64,000 nucleotides of DNA from Hymenobacter lapidiphilus (GTDB taxonomy: Bacteria > Bacteroidota > Bacteroidia > Cytophagales > Hymenobacteraceae), in assembly GCF_003417065.2 (NCBI RefSeq), contig NZ_QVLT01000011.1, positions 1-64,000 of the forward strand. The letters run 5' to 3'. Below the pieces are notes generated by a model. That model was not told where the DNA came from, searched no databases, and worked only from the letters and a program-made list of their open reading frames with translations. Below are positions 8,701 through 17,388 of this stretch, in pieces (the stretch's first letter is position 1; each line of letters begins with the position of its first letter). Both the position numbers and the translations under genes were made by a program.

Positions 8701-10354
8701 CACCGGCGTGGGCACGTTGCGCGTAAACGGGCTGTTTGCGGCTCCCGTACTCACCGGCAACATTGATGTGTCGGATGGGCAAATGACGTTCATTTACCTA
8801 GGTACCACCTACCGGTTTGCCGACCGAATCCGGTTTCTGGAAGACCGGATTGCGCTCCAGAACATTACGCTACGCGACCCCCAAGGTAATTCGGGCGTCA
8901 TCAACGGCAACATTTACCAGCGGGGCTTCCAGAACATGCGGCTGGATCTGAGCGCCTCGTTCCGTAAGCTGCAGGTGCTCAATACCACCCGCCGCGACAA
9001 CGAGCTGTATTTTGGGCAGGCCTACGCTACGGGCACCGCCGTGGTGCGCGGTCCGGCCAATAACCTGTTCATCAACGTAACGGCCCGTAGCGAGGCCGGC
9101 ACGCGCATGTCGCTGCCGTTTGACAACGCCGCCAAGGCCGAGCAGGCCAGCTACATCAAGTTTGTCAACCGCAACCTCTCCGATTCGGCGCGGGCGGTGC
9201 TGGCGGCCCAGAACCCCAAGGGCGTCACCACGGGCAAGGTCGATTTGTCGGGCCTGCGGCTGAACATGAACCTCGACATTACGCCCGATGCCTACGTGGA
9301 GCTGCTGCTTGATGAAAGCACCGGCGACATTATTCGGGGCACGGCCACCGGCCAGCTGCGGCTCAACATCGATACCCGGGGCGACTTCAACATGTACGGG
9401 CAGGTGGAAATTGTGCGCGGGGCTTACAATTTCACGCTGCAGGGGCTGGTAAACAAGGAATTTGTGGTGCGGCCCGGCGGCACCATTGCCTGGAACGGCG
9501 ACCCGCTGGCCGGCGAGCTGAACGTAACCGCTACCTACACCCAGCGCACCAGCCTGGCCCCCGTGCTCTACCAAACCGGCAATACGGCGCCCAACACGTC
9601 GCTCGTGCCCGTAACGGCCGTGATGAACCTGACCGGCCCGATTCTGCAGCCCATTATCAAGCTCAACCTCGAATTCAACGATATTCCTTCGTCGTTGGAA
9701 GGCGACTTGGCCCCTTTCCTGTCGGCCATCCGCAACGACGAGCAGGAGCTGAACCGGCAGGTGTTCAGCCTGGTGGTGTTCCGGCAGCTTACGCCGCCCG
9801 GCTCGCTGGCCGTTACCCGCCTCGACGGCGGCAACAATGCACTGGGCAACAGTCTGGGCCAGATTCTGAGTACCCAGCTCGGGCTGCTGACCTCCCAGAT
9901 TGACCCCAACCTGGAAATCAGCTTCAACATCAATGGCCTCTCGGCCGACGATTTGGCGGCCCTGCAGCTGCGGCTGAGCTACTCCTTCCTCAACGGCCGC
10001 CTGCGCATCACCCGCGACGGCAGCTTCGGCAGCAACAGCAACGCGGGTACCAGCGCGGGCGGCGCACCGGTGGGCACAGGCCAGAACTCGGTTATCGGTG
10101 ATTTGAGCCTGGAGTACTACCTGCGCCCCGACGGAAAATTCCGGGCCAAGCTGCGCTACGAAACCACTCCGCGCGACTTTACCGGCCTGGGCCAGAACGT
10201 GAACCAGGCCCGCGCCGGCATCTCGCTGCTGCACACCGAGCAGTTCGACACCTTCCGCGAGCTGTTTGCCCGCAAGCGCCTGAGCCGCCGCGACCGGGAC
10301 GCCCGCAAAGCCCGCGAGCTGCAGGTAGACAACGACCCGCGCACGGAAATATAA
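5747..10354 (+). CDS. tamB: TamB-family translocation and assembly module protein
   Basis: A 1535-residue envelope protein of the TamB/DUF490 family. One N-terminal membrane helix (about 8-29, IILKVLFGLLLLVVLAVVG) anchors it in the inner membrane. The rest is repetitive amphipathic beta-strand sequence typical of the long beta-taco tubes that bridge the periplasm. The conserved C-terminal DUF490 region is about 1110-1480 (for example GTLRVNGLFAAPVLTGNIDV and LRLSYSFLNGRLRITRDG). Family members assist outer-membrane protein insertion or lipid transport. The start is GTG at 5747. No tamA/BamA-type gene lies next to it. A large nested palindrome follows the stop. Confidence 0.92.
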   Translation: MPRFLSIILKVLFGLLLLVVLAVVGTLVALRVPSVQTNLAQRAARMLTEKLGQKVLVNRVDVRPFSRVLLEGVRVLDKRGNELFNIGRADADIKLFSIFDPNQLHIGRLTLEEPRFHLVTYKNNPDSTTLDQFISSVKRLLGPSDTTKTGKPFNFQIEALSLRNGQFVLDRQDVPRIPEYGRAMDYAHMQLDSIYVDADQLWLRGDSIHANITGLRTVDTPSGTRLRELTANMTYASKFWEFDKLMLRVGESKIHDYLRFEYERFLNFTSFNDSVKVIARLQPSRLYSDDIAKFAPQPSVRDLKETILISGQAKGYVRNFTTKNLDISYGKGTRVRGDINVEGLPNFKESFIVMRLQPSVLRGTDLRRYIPAKGWPYVQRLGTVKLNGQFLGFYNDFVANGSFQTALGSVTSDVNIKLKDNPRLSSYEGKIRTNGFQLGKLLGDESLVRDVAFNGRIEGVGFEASSLRLTANANVQSIWLNGYRYRNITTNGVFSRRSFTGKIAANDPNLKFNAEGTINLRPREQAFDLRARVQKADLRALGLTNESVTVATTADVKFQGLRLDALLGYAHLRNSRVGYAGRTVNIDTLDILSQLEAGQRQVRVRSEVLNLSLAGDFTPSTVIRDVKTLVQEYKLNFESNDDAIAAYYRRKRQQPLPDYQIGLNLYLKRFNPVLHLFVPQLSIADSARFDGSFRNGQTSIFQLGGQMARVQYDSVQVFNADVDLTTSKLPYQPEILAQASVTSERQRLPGLGATENFYVEGVWDQEKINFSTSLAQTGTTNKAQINGALVFLEDAVKIIFRQSGVNLLGKNWTIAPDNSLVISGGGRELDFQNVTLSNGEQSVSAQGFISQNPAKPLALTVTNFELATLNGLTGTQKFGGRVNALGTVSGVFGPLVINSTLKVDSLTLDQTLIGNVEGRGDWDNTLGRLNVNLDVARDARRVLAVTGYIAPGSDTQQLNLSGVLEQTPIKLAEPFLNTLFKDVSGTGVGTLRVNGLFAAPVLTGNIDVSDGQMTFIYLGTTYRFADRIRFLEDRIALQNITLRDPQGNSGVINGNIYQRGFQNMRLDLSASFRKLQVLNTTRRDNELYFGQAYATGTAVVRGPANNLFINVTARSEAGTRMSLPFDNAAKAEQASYIKFVNRNLSDSARAVLAAQNPKGVTTGKVDLSGLRLNMNLDITPDAYVELLLDESTGDIIRGTATGQLRLNIDTRGDFNMYGQVEIVRGAYNFTLQGLVNKEFVVRPGGTIAWNGDPLAGELNVTATYTQRTSLAPVLYQTGNTAPNTSLVPVTAVMNLTGPILQPIIKLNLEFNDIPSSLEGDLAPFLSAIRNDEQELNRQVFSLVVFRQLTPPGSLAVTRLDGGNNALGNSLGQILSTQLGLLTSQIDPNLEISFNINGLSADDLAALQLRLSYSFLNGRLRITRDGSFGSNSNAGTSAGGAPVGTGQNSVIGDLSLEYYLRPDGKFRAKLRYETTPRDFTGLGQNVNQARAGISLLHTEQFDTFRELFARKRLSRRDRDARKARELQVDNDPRTEI

Positions 10355-10370
10355 GCTTCGTTCTATCGTC

Positions 10371-10530
10371 GCGCCTCACCCCCTAGCCCCCTCTCCGGAA
10401 AAGGAGAGGGGGAACTAGTTGCTAACTTTGCATCTAGTGTTCTAGCTTTAAGCGTTCTGTTTTTAGTTCTAGAAACTGAAATCTAGTTCTCCCTCTCCTT
10501 TTTCGGAGAGGGGGCTAGGGGGTGAGGCGC
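10371..10530. repeat. Nested long palindrome, family C
   Basis: Two 48-nt arms (10371-10418 and 10483-10530) are near-perfect reverse complements across a 64-nt spacer. Each arm is itself a hairpin: CCCCCTCTCCGGAAAAGGAG continues to AGGGGG. The whole can fold as one long stem or two separate hairpins. It separates tamB from ftsX. Confidence 0.9.
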
Positions 10531-10569
10531 ACGTGAGGCGCAACGCCAAAACATCAACTAATTCACCGC

Positions 10570-11457
10570 ATGAAGCAGCCCACCCGCAAAAAGAAGCTCG
10601 GTAGTTATCCGCACCTGATGGTGGTGTTCAGCATTACGCTGGCCCTGCTGGTCGTGGGCCTGTTCGGGCTGCTGCTGATTCATGCCCACAAGGTGTCGAC
10701 GCTGGTGAAGGAGAACCTGGAGATGCAGGTGTACCTGCAGCGCGACCTGCCCGAAACCCAGCTGCTGCAGCTGCAGCAGGATTTGGCCCGCAAGCCTTAC
10801 GTGGCCCGCAAGAACAACGAGCCCCAGGTGCGCTTTCTGTCCAAGGAAGAAGGCGCCCGCCAGCTCATCGACCAGACCGGCGAGGATTTCCAGCAGTTTC
10901 TGGGCGACAACCCCCTGCGCGACGCCTACCTGCTCAAGTTGAATGCGGACTACGCCGACGCCAAAAACCTCGCCCGCATCAAGCAGGAGCTGGGCCAGAT
11001 GCCGGGCGTGTTCGAGGTCGATTACGTGGAGAGCCTGATTACGTCGGTGAACGAGAACCTGCGCAACGTCAGCCTGGTGCTCATCGGTTTCGCGGCCATC
11101 CTCACGTTTGTGGTGGTGGTGCTCATCAACAATACCATCAAGCTGGCCCTGTTTTCCCAGCGTTTCCTGATTCGCAGCATGCAGCTGGTGGGCGCCACGC
11201 CGGGCTTTATCCAGTGGCCGTTTCTGCGCCGGGCGGTGTGGCAGGGCCTCGTAAGTGGTATACTGGCGAGCCTGCTACTGGCGGCGCTGCTGCAGTACGC
11301 CTACCTGCAGCTTAGCGAGCTGCGCCTGCTCGAAGACAACCGCCTGTTTGCGGCGCTGGGCATTATGCTGGTGGCGCTGGGCATGGGCATCGGTTTCCTC
11401 AGCTCCTGGCGCGCCGTGCGCAAGTACGCCGGCATGTCGCTGGACGAGCTGTATTAG
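10570..11457 (+). CDS. ftsX: Cell division protein FtsX
   Basis: A 295-residue FtsX. An N-terminal membrane helix (about 17-38) leads into an extracytoplasmic domain (about 45-165), followed by three C-terminal helices (about 170-195, 220-245, 258-280). The signature near the third helix is FSQRFLIRSMQLVGATPGFI and the end is WRAVRKYAGMSLDELY. With the ATPase FtsE it forms an ABC-type complex that controls peptidoglycan hydrolases at the division site. ftsE is not in this window, which is common in this phylum. It begins the conserved run ftsX, DUF3098, uppP, truB, ribF. Confidence 0.93.
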   Translation: MKQPTRKKKLGSYPHLMVVFSITLALLVVGLFGLLLIHAHKVSTLVKENLEMQVYLQRDLPETQLLQLQQDLARKPYVARKNNEPQVRFLSKEEGARQLIDQTGEDFQQFLGDNPLRDAYLLKLNADYADAKNLARIKQELGQMPGVFEVDYVESLITSVNENLRNVSLVLIGFAAILTFVVVVLINNTIKLALFSQRFLIRSMQLVGATPGFIQWPFLRRAVWQGLVSGILASLLLAALLQYAYLQLSELRLLEDNRLFAALGIMLVALGMGIGFLSSWRAVRKYAGMSLDELY

Positions 11458-11479
11458 GAAGTAATTGGGAGCTTGGGAA

Positions 11480-11579
11480 AACGTCATTCAGAGCGCAGCG
11501 AAGAATCTCGCGTGCTCCGTTGAATAACGGTCTTGCAACGTCAGCACGCGAGATTCTTCGCTGCGCTCTGAATGACGTT
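11480..11579. repeat. Long palindrome, family A copy 3
   Basis: Perfect 37-nt arms (11480-11516 and 11543-11579) with a 26-nt loop. The core is CAGAGCGCAGCGAAGAATCT followed by CGCG. It separates ftsX from the DUF3098 gene. Outside the arms, GGGAGCTTGGGA (about 11467-11478) and CTCCCAAATCCC (about 11608-11619) are again roughly complementary. Confidence 0.92.
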
Positions 11580-11659
11580 CTTTCCGATGCCTGATCATCC
11601 ACTCGTTCTCCCAAATCCCTTATTGGTTGAATTTCGGCGGCGGCTTGCCGCAACTCCGC

Positions 11660-11667
11660 TACCTTTG
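11660..11667 (+). promoter_or_regulatory. Possible -7 element upstream of the DUF3098 gene
   Basis: TACCTTTG is an exact match to TAnnTTTG and ends five bases before the ATG at 11673. If used, the mRNA would start at or next to the start codon. No clear -33 box is visible at the usual spacing. Confidence 0.35.
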
Positions 11668-11672
11668 CCCTC

Positions 11673-11993
11673 ATGGAATCGACTACTCCCCGCTTCGCCT
11701 TCGGGCCGCGTAACTACCGCCTCATGTTTATCGGGCTGGCCGTGCTGGCGGCCGGCTTCATCACCATGACCCTCGATTCTGAAGAATACGGCGAAGGGTT
11801 TCTGGGTATTACGCTGGGCCCAATTCTGCTGGCCGTGGGCTTTCTGATTGAGTTCTGGGCCATTATGGCCCGCCCCGGCACTACTGCCCCCGTAGCCCGC
11901 GACGAAGCCACGGTAACCACCGTGCCCTCGCAGCCCGTGCCACCGGCCACAACTGCCCCGGCCGCTCCTGCCGCACCTACTTATAAGCGGTAG
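11673..11993 (+). CDS. DUF3098 family membrane protein
   Basis: A 106-residue protein with two membrane helices (about 18-34, LMFIGLAVLAAGFITMT, and 45-66, FLGITLGPILLAVGFLIEFWAIM). The N-terminal FGPRNYRLMFIGLAVL is the DUF3098 signature. The C-terminal ~35 residues are a Thr/Ala/Pro-rich tail of low complexity. Its function is unknown. Its constant place between ftsX and uppP in Bacteroidota suggests an envelope or division link, but that is inference from context only. Confidence 0.85.
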   Translation: MESTTPRFAFGPRNYRLMFIGLAVLAAGFITMTLDSEEYGEGFLGITLGPILLAVGFLIEFWAIMARPGTTAPVARDEATVTTVPSQPVPPATTAPAAPAAPTYKR

Positions 11994-12010
11994 TCGGCAA
12001 AAGCAACCCG

Positions 12011-12095
12011 CTGTCATCCTGAGCTGCGCGCAGCATCTATACCGAAGCTACAGGCTGGCTTCTGTCCGGATTCTTCGCGTGGCTCGGGATGACAG
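12011..12095. repeat. Degenerate palindrome, family A copy 4
   Basis: Imperfect 28-nt arms (12011-12038 and 12068-12095) share CTGTCATCCTGAGC with its inverse GGCTCGGGATGACAG. About a quarter of the paired positions mismatch, so this looks like a decayed copy. It lies between DUF3098 and uppP and supplies a false upstream ATG to the uppP frame at 12089. Confidence 0.75.
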
Positions 12096-12151
12096 GCGTT
12101 TTCTGCCCCGCACCCCTGTTCCCCGGACCTTATGTTACCCAGCCCTTTGAA

Positions 12152-12958
12152 ATGACCTACTGGCAAGCCCTTATTCTGGCCATCATCGAAGGCCTGACCG
12201 AATTTCTGCCGGTTTCCAGCACCGGGCACATGATTATTGCCTCGGCCCTGATGGGCATTCCGGCCACCCCGTTTACCAAGCTCTACCTGGTCGTTATTCA
12301 GCTCGGAGCCATCCTTTCGGTGCTGGTGGTGTATTGGCGGCGGTTTTTCCAGAGCTTCGATTTCTACCTCAAGCTGCTGGTGGCTTTTCTGCCGGTAGTG
12401 GTAGTGGGCCTCACGCTCAAGAAGTATATCGACATTCTGCTCGAATCGGTGACGACGGTGGGGCTGATGCTGCTGATGGGCGGCATTGTGCTGATGTTTG
12501 TGGACAAATGGTTTCCGCAGGAAAGCGTTGAGGAGGGCGGCAGCCCGGTTACAACGCCCGGCTTCCGGCAGGCTTTTGTAATTGGCGTGTTCCAGTGCCT
12601 GGCCGTGGTGCCGGGCGTGAGCCGCTCGGCGGCCACCATCATCGGCGGCCTCACCCAGAAACTCACCCGCAAAGCCGCCGCCGAATTCGCCTTTTTCCTG
12701 GCCATGCCCACCATGGCCGCCGCCGCCGCCAAAGACCTGCTCGACTTCTACCAGGACGGCGGCCGCCTCACCGGGGCCGACCTGCAGCTGATTCTGTTCG
12801 GCAACGTGGTGGCCTTTGTGGTGGCGCTGCTGGCTATCCGGCTCTTCATCGGCTTCGTTACCAAATTCGGGTTTCGGGCCTTCGGTATCTACCGCATTAT
12901 CGTGGGCGGCATTCTGTTGCTGATGATTGGCCTGGGCGTTGACTTACAACTGATATGA
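12152..12958 (+). CDS. uppP: Undecaprenyl-diphosphate phosphatase UppP (BacA)
   Basis: About 268 residues and roughly eight membrane helices. It recycles the C55 lipid carrier by dephosphorylating undecaprenyl diphosphate at the inner membrane, and can confer bacitracin tolerance. Both family motifs are present: [14 protein letters not shown] (about 13-26) and [13 protein letters not shown] in the middle of the protein. The start is placed at 12152 ([10 protein letters not shown]), because the extension to 12089 begins inside a repeat. The stop overlaps the truB start (ATGA), indicating coupled translation. Confidence 0.95.
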   Translation: MTYWQALILAIIEGLTEFLPVSSTGHMIIASALMGIPATPFTKLYLVVIQLGAILSVLVVYWRRFFQSFDFYLKLLVAFLPVVVVGLTLKKYIDILLESVTTVGLMLLMGGIVLMFVDKWFPQESVEEGGSPVTTPGFRQAFVIGVFQCLAVVPGVSRSAATIIGGLTQKLTRKAAAEFAFFLAMPTMAAAAAKDLLDFYQDGGRLTGADLQLILFGNVVAFVVALLAIRLFIGFVTKFGFRAFGIYRIIVGGILLLMIGLGVDLQLI

Positions 12959-13815
12959 GCGAGAAAACAGTAGCCGATTTTGACTTCGAAACCGGGGAAG
13001 TCCTGCTCGTCGATAAGCCGCTAACCTGGTCGTCGTTTGATGTGGTGCGCAAGGTGAAGAACACGCTGCGCATTCCCAAAATCGGCCATGCCGGCACCCT
13101 CGACCCGCTGGCCACCGGCCTACTGATTCTGTGCACCGGCAAGAAAACCAAGCAAATCGACCTCATTCAGGCCCAGCAGAAGGAGTACACCGGCACCTTC
13201 CGCCTCGGCCAGACGACGCCCAGCTTCGACCTGGAAACGCCCGTCGACCAGGAGCGGCCCTATGAGCACCTCACCGAGGCCGAAATACGGGCTGCTGTGG
13301 CGCAGTTCATAGGCGAAATCACCCAGACGCCCCCACTGTTTTCGGCCGTGAAGGTGAATGGCGAACGGGCCTACGAGGTGGCCCGCCGGGGCGAAGAGGC
13401 CGTTATCAAGAGCAAGCAGGTAACGATTGCCGAGTTCGAGCTGACCCGCATTGCGCTGCCCGAACTGGATTTCCGCATCAGCTGCTCCAAGGGCACCTAT
13501 ATCCGCAGCCTGGCCCGCGACCTGGGCGAGGCCCTGCACTGCGGGGCCCACCTCACGAAGCTCGTACGCACCCGCATCGGCGAGTACCGGCTGGACGACG
13601 CCCTCACGATGGCCCAGCTGGAGGCCCTGCGCCCGCCCCGCCCCGAAGGCGAAGCCGACCGCGCCGCACGCCGGCCGCGGCGCGAACGGCTGCCCGAGCG
13701 CCGCGCCGGCCTGGAGTATTTCAACAACACCCACGCCACCCCCGCCGCCGCCGCCGACACGCCGGATTCGACAGGCCCGGCAGCGGCTGATCCAGCCGCG
13801 AATACCGAGGAGTAA
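12955..13815 (+). CDS. truB: tRNA pseudouridine(55) synthase TruB
   Basis: A 286-residue TruB that isomerises U55 in the T-loop of tRNAs. The catalytic aspartate is D50 in [14 protein letters not shown]. Further family motifs are [27 protein letters not shown] and [15 protein letters not shown]. Residues from about 232 onward form an Arg/Pro- then Ala/Pro/Thr-rich tail of roughly 50 residues that is not part of the usual catalytic fold. It overlaps uppP by four bases. Confidence 0.96.
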   Translation: MSEKTVADFDFETGEVLLVDKPLTWSSFDVVRKVKNTLRIPKIGHAGTLDPLATGLLILCTGKKTKQIDLIQAQQKEYTGTFRLGQTTPSFDLETPVDQERPYEHLTEAEIRAAVAQFIGEITQTPPLFSAVKVNGERAYEVARRGEEAVIKSKQVTIAEFELTRIALPELDFRISCSKGTYIRSLARDLGEALHCGAHLTKLVRTRIGEYRLDDALTMAQLEALRPPRPEGEADRAARRPRRERLPERRAGLEYFNNTHATPAAAADTPDSTGPAAADPAANTEE

Positions 13816-13883
13816 TGGCGCTATCTTCGGCCAGCCAGCAAAAATCAGCGTAATCAATAAAACCAGCGCGAACCAGTGATTTA

Positions 13884-14837
13884 ATGGAGGTAATTCACGA
13901 CCCGGCCCAGTTTCCTTACCTCGGCAATGCCGTGGTTACCAGCGGCACATTCGATGGCGTGCACGTGGGCCACCAGCAGATTCTGGCGCGGCTGTGCGAG
14001 GTGGCGCGGGCCAGCGGCGGGCCGGCCGTGGTCATTACCTACTGGCCCCACCCGCGGCTGGTGCTGGCGCCGCCCCCCTCCCACCCCGAGCCGCTCGACC
14101 TCTACCTGCTCAATACCCTGGAGGAGCGCGCCGCCCGGCTGGCCGAGTTCGGGGTCGATTACCTGCTCATCATCCCGTTTACCCGCGAGTTCGCGGCTTG
14201 GTCATCGGAGGAGTTTATCCAGCGCATTCTGCTCGACACAGTGGGCACCAGCAAGCTGGTTATCGGCTACGACCACCGCTTTGGGCGCAACCGCGAGGGC
14301 GGCTTTGATTACCTGCGCGAGCATTCGGGGCGCTACGGCATGAGCGTAGAGGAGATTCCGCGCGAGGATGTGGACGCGGTGGGCGTGAGCAGCACCCGCA
14401 TCCGGAGGGCGCTGGAGGCTGGCGACGTGGATACCGCCAACCGCTACCTGGGCTACCAGTACCCCTTCACGGGCACCGTAGTAAGGGGCCGGCAGTTAGG
14501 CCGCACCATCGGCTGGCCCACGGCCAACCTAGTCTGCGCCGAAGACCTGAAGCTGGTGCCCGCTCGCGGCGTGTACGCCGTGCGCGCCACCACCGCGGCT
14601 GGCGAAACTTGGCCAGCCATGCTCAACATCGGTGTGCGACCTACCGTAGCCGGCAACCTGGCCCAGACAGTGGAGGCGAACCTGTTAGGCTTTGAAGGCG
14701 ACCTGTACGACCAGCCGCTGACCGTAGAATTTGTGGCCCGCCTGCGCGACGAGCAGAAGTTCGATGGCCTCGATGCGCTGAAAGCCCAGCTGGCGCTGGA
14801 TGCTGAGGAAGCCCGGCAACACTTAGCGGGCGACTAG
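13884..14837 (+). CDS. ribF: Bifunctional riboflavin kinase / FAD synthetase RibF
   Basis: A 317-residue bifunctional enzyme. It phosphorylates riboflavin to FMN and adenylylates FMN to FAD. The N-terminal nucleotidyltransferase domain has SGTFDGVHVGHQQIL (about 18-33), YDHRFGRNREGG and VSSTRIRRAL. The C-terminal kinase domain starts near 190 with GRQLGRTIGWPTANL and includes GVYAVRA. The length is normal. It follows truB by 68 bp and ends the ftsX-to-ribF run. No FMN riboswitch is seen upstream. Confidence 0.96.
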   Translation: MEVIHDPAQFPYLGNAVVTSGTFDGVHVGHQQILARLCEVARASGGPAVVITYWPHPRLVLAPPPSHPEPLDLYLLNTLEERAARLAEFGVDYLLIIPFTREFAAWSSEEFIQRILLDTVGTSKLVIGYDHRFGRNREGGFDYLREHSGRYGMSVEEIPREDVDAVGVSSTRIRRALEAGDVDTANRYLGYQYPFTGTVVRGRQLGRTIGWPTANLVCAEDLKLVPARGVYAVRATTAAGETWPAMLNIGVRPTVAGNLAQTVEANLLGFEGDLYDQPLTVEFVARLRDEQKFDGLDALKAQLALDAEEARQHLAGD

Positions 14838-14917
14838 AGCCACGTTACTGGTTGGTATAGGAAGTGCGCTTTTCTTTGGGTAAGTTGTTGGGCCGTTTCC
14901 CCCCTAAAATATCCTAT

Positions 14918-16345
14918 ATGAAAGCCTATACACCCCTGCTGTTTACGCTGCTGCTATTGCTATGCGTCGGGGCCATGCCAGTCCAGGCTCAATCACAGCT
15001 ATGGAAGAGTCGCTACCGCTCCCCGGTCCAGGATAATTTGCAAGGTACGCTAATCATGCGCAGCGGGGGCTATCTGCTCAGTGGCACTGAAAGCTCCGGC
15101 CTTTTCCTGGTTCGGACCAAAGACCAAGGCGATACCATCTGGACTAAAAAGCTCAGGATGAAGCAGCTCACTTCCGTGAAAGCCACTGACTTGTTGCGCG
15201 AAGACGAACAGGGCCATCTGCTGCTCATTGGCACCGGAAATAAGGGCGTAGCAACCGCTACTTTCCTGGTGCTGCTCAACCAGGCCACCGGCGACACGAT
15301 TTGGACCCGGACGCTGACAGGACCTACGGCCCCCGACTACACCGATCTGGCCTGGACGCCGGCCAACGACTACGTGCTGACGGCCAACATCGAGGGCCGC
15401 CCCTACCTGGTGCGCATGTCGGCCGCCGGCCAGATTACCCGCCAAACCCCCGTGGACTATGCCCCCGGCCAGCCCGGCGGCGTTACCCGCATGGCCCGTG
15501 GCGCGGGTGGCTATTGGGTGGCCGTAAACTCCTCGACCAGCAGCACCGATTCCGGTACTATCAAGATGGTGTTTGTGAGTGATGCCGGCGTCCGCGGCAC
15601 CGAGTACCTCACGTCTTTGAGAATCCCCTATGGTAATTCGATTCATAATCTTCTTCCCGGCCGAGGTATCCGAAGCTTCCTTCCCGTCGAGGACGGTAAT
15701 TTCTTAGTGGTTGATTCCGGTGCTGCCACCAAGCTTTCTCCCACCTTTACCACCCTATGGACGAGGAAAGATTTTAAGGCCTCTCCGAGCAGTCCTGGGG
15801 CCAGGGCCTTGTTGCAGGGCGTCCGTACTACCAGCGGGAATTACGTGTTTGTAACCATTTCTGGTGAGGGCTCCCATTCTGTAAAGGTGGACCTGCTCTG
15901 GGTTTTACCCGATGGTACGCCGCTCCGTAGCGGATTCTATTTTTCAGGCCTAGACCTCGGCACCCCCGATAAAGCGCTTATGCAGGTGAATCCGGTAACT
16001 GGCCAATTCGCCCTGGCCACTAGTATTAGCGGGGATTACGAGATGGTTGGTTTGAGTGGAGATGCCGTGCTGGCGGCGGCACCCGCAACGGCGGCGGCAG
16101 CTGCCCAGCTCTACCCCAATCCAATAACGGAGGCGGAGCGTTTGACCATTATAGCCCCCGTCCCGCTGACCGGCCCCTATCTGCTCGCCGATATGCAGGG
16201 CCGCGTCGTGCGCAGCGGACGCATGCAACTCACGGCCCCAGGCCGCTACGCTTTATCGTTGTCGGGGCTAACTGCGGGCCTTTATCAGTTGCAGCTCACC
16301 GACTCACAGGGCCAGCGCTCCGTGCTGAGGGTATTGAAAAAGTAA
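14918..16345 (+). CDS. Secreted protein with T9SS C-terminal sorting domain
   Basis: About 475 residues. A signal peptide (MKAYTPLLFTLLLLLCVGA, cut after VQAQ) is followed by a Ser/Thr-rich body with repeated WTR/LVR strand motifs, resembling a beta-propeller. The last ~80 residues, from about LYPNPITEAERL to the terminal VLKK, form a type A T9SS sorting domain, so the product should be exported and surface-anchored or released. The start is ATG 14918; an 18-codon extension lacks signal-peptide character. The function of the body is not recognised. Confidence 0.82.
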   Translation: MKAYTPLLFTLLLLLCVGAMPVQAQSQLWKSRYRSPVQDNLQGTLIMRSGGYLLSGTESSGLFLVRTKDQGDTIWTKKLRMKQLTSVKATDLLREDEQGHLLLIGTGNKGVATATFLVLLNQATGDTIWTRTLTGPTAPDYTDLAWTPANDYVLTANIEGRPYLVRMSAAGQITRQTPVDYAPGQPGGVTRMARGAGGYWVAVNSSTSSTDSGTIKMVFVSDAGVRGTEYLTSLRIPYGNSIHNLLPGRGIRSFLPVEDGNFLVVDSGAATKLSPTFTTLWTRKDFKASPSSPGARALLQGVRTTSGNYVFVTISGEGSHSVKVDLLWVLPDGTPLRSGFYFSGLDLGTPDKALMQVNPVTGQFALATSISGDYEMVGLSGDAVLAAAPATAAAAAQLYPNPITEAERLTIIAPVPLTGPYLLADMQGRVVRSGRMQLTAPGRYALSLSGLTAGLYQLQLTDSQGQRSVLRVLKK

Positions 16346-16548
16346 CCGGCTGACATTACCTGATTGGCTTCGAGGGCAGCCAACTCGCGACCATTGCCCG
16401 CATGCGTAACAAACATAAATTCGTGGGCTGGAGAAGTAGACGGCCAACTGGTACAGGATACTGAAGCGGTGCTGGCAGCGTATTGGGCATTCGGTGCAGA
16501 AGTGCGCGGAGGGAAATGCTACCTTGCCAGTTCTAACTCCCACCTAAT

Positions 16549-17247
16549 ATGATAGACAAAACAGTAAGTGGCCCCCAGGCGGCTCTGGAGGGCCTTACCG
16601 ATGGCATGACGCTCATGCTCGGCGGCTTCGGCCTGTGCGGCATTCCGGAGAACTCCATCCAGGAAATTCTGCGCCGGGGCGTGAAGAACCTCACCTGCAT
16701 CAGCAACAACGCCGGCGTCGATGATTTCGGCATTGGGCTGCTGCTCCAGACCCGGCAGGTGCGCAAGATGATTTCGAGCTACGTGGGCGAAAACGCCGAG
16801 TTTGAGCGCCAGCTGCTGGCCGGCGAGCTGGAAGTGGAGCTGATTCCGCAGGGCACGCTGGCCGAGCGCTGCCGGGCCGGCGGGGCGGGCATTCCGGCCT
16901 TCTACACGCCGGCCGGCTACGGCACGGAGGTGGGCGAAGGTAAGGAAAGCCGCGAGTTCAACGGCAAAATGTACCTGCTCGAACACGCTTTACACGCCGA
17001 TTTCGCCTTCGTCAAGGCCTGGCGCGGCGACACGGCCGGCAACCTCATCTTCAAGGGCACGGCCCGCAACTTCAACCCCATGATGGCCACGGCCGGCAAA
17101 ATAACGGTGGCCGAAGTAGAGGAACTGGTGCCTGCCGGCGAGCTGGACCCCAACCATATCCATACCCCCGGCATCTTCGTGCAGCGCATTTTCGAAGGCA
17201 AAGATTACGAGAAGCGCATCGAACAAAGGACGGTTCGCCAGTCGTAA
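16549..17247 (+). CDS. scoA: 3-oxoacid CoA-transferase subunit A
   Basis: A 232-residue alpha subunit of the two-subunit succinyl-CoA:3-ketoacid CoA-transferase family. It moves CoA between succinyl-CoA and acetoacetate, linking ketone-body or amino-acid degradation to the TCA cycle. The glycine-rich nucleotide-binding segment [15 protein letters not shown] lies near the N-terminus, followed by [10 protein letters not shown] and the substrate-side TPAGYGTEV. Length is typical. The B subunit follows after 141 bp that contain a palindrome, an unusually large gap for this gene pair. Confidence 0.93.
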   Translation: MIDKTVSGPQAALEGLTDGMTLMLGGFGLCGIPENSIQEILRRGVKNLTCISNNAGVDDFGIGLLLQTRQVRKMISSYVGENAEFERQLLAGELEVELIPQGTLAERCRAGGAGIPAFYTPAGYGTEVGEGKESREFNGKMYLLEHALHADFAFVKAWRGDTAGNLIFKGTARNFNPMMATAGKITVAEVEELVPAGELDPNHIHTPGIFVQRIFEGKDYEKRIEQRTVRQS

Positions 17248-17258
17248 TCAACCCAACC

Positions 17259-17368
17259 GTCATGCTGAGCGTAGCCGCAGGCGTAGTTGAAGCATCTCTA
17301 CCGCCAAAGTATATAATTACTACTGCGGTAGAGATGCTTCGACTTCGCTGCGCTATGCTCAGCATGAC
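17259..17368. repeat. Long palindrome, family A copy 5, within the scoA-scoB pair
   Basis: Left arm 17259-17304 and right arm 17325-17368 are reverse complements with a few mismatches and a 2-nt length difference. The outer ends (GTCATGCTGAGC) and the inner ends (GAAGCATCTCTACCGC) are exact. It was apparently inserted between two genes that are normally adjacent and co-translated. Confidence 0.9.
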
Positions 17369-17388
17369 AACCACAATTCCCCAAAGAC

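Noticed and set aside
6224-10234. Several long minus-strand ORFs within tamB (411, 356 and 454 codons)
   Set aside because: All are antisense to one continuous TamB frame and have shadow composition.
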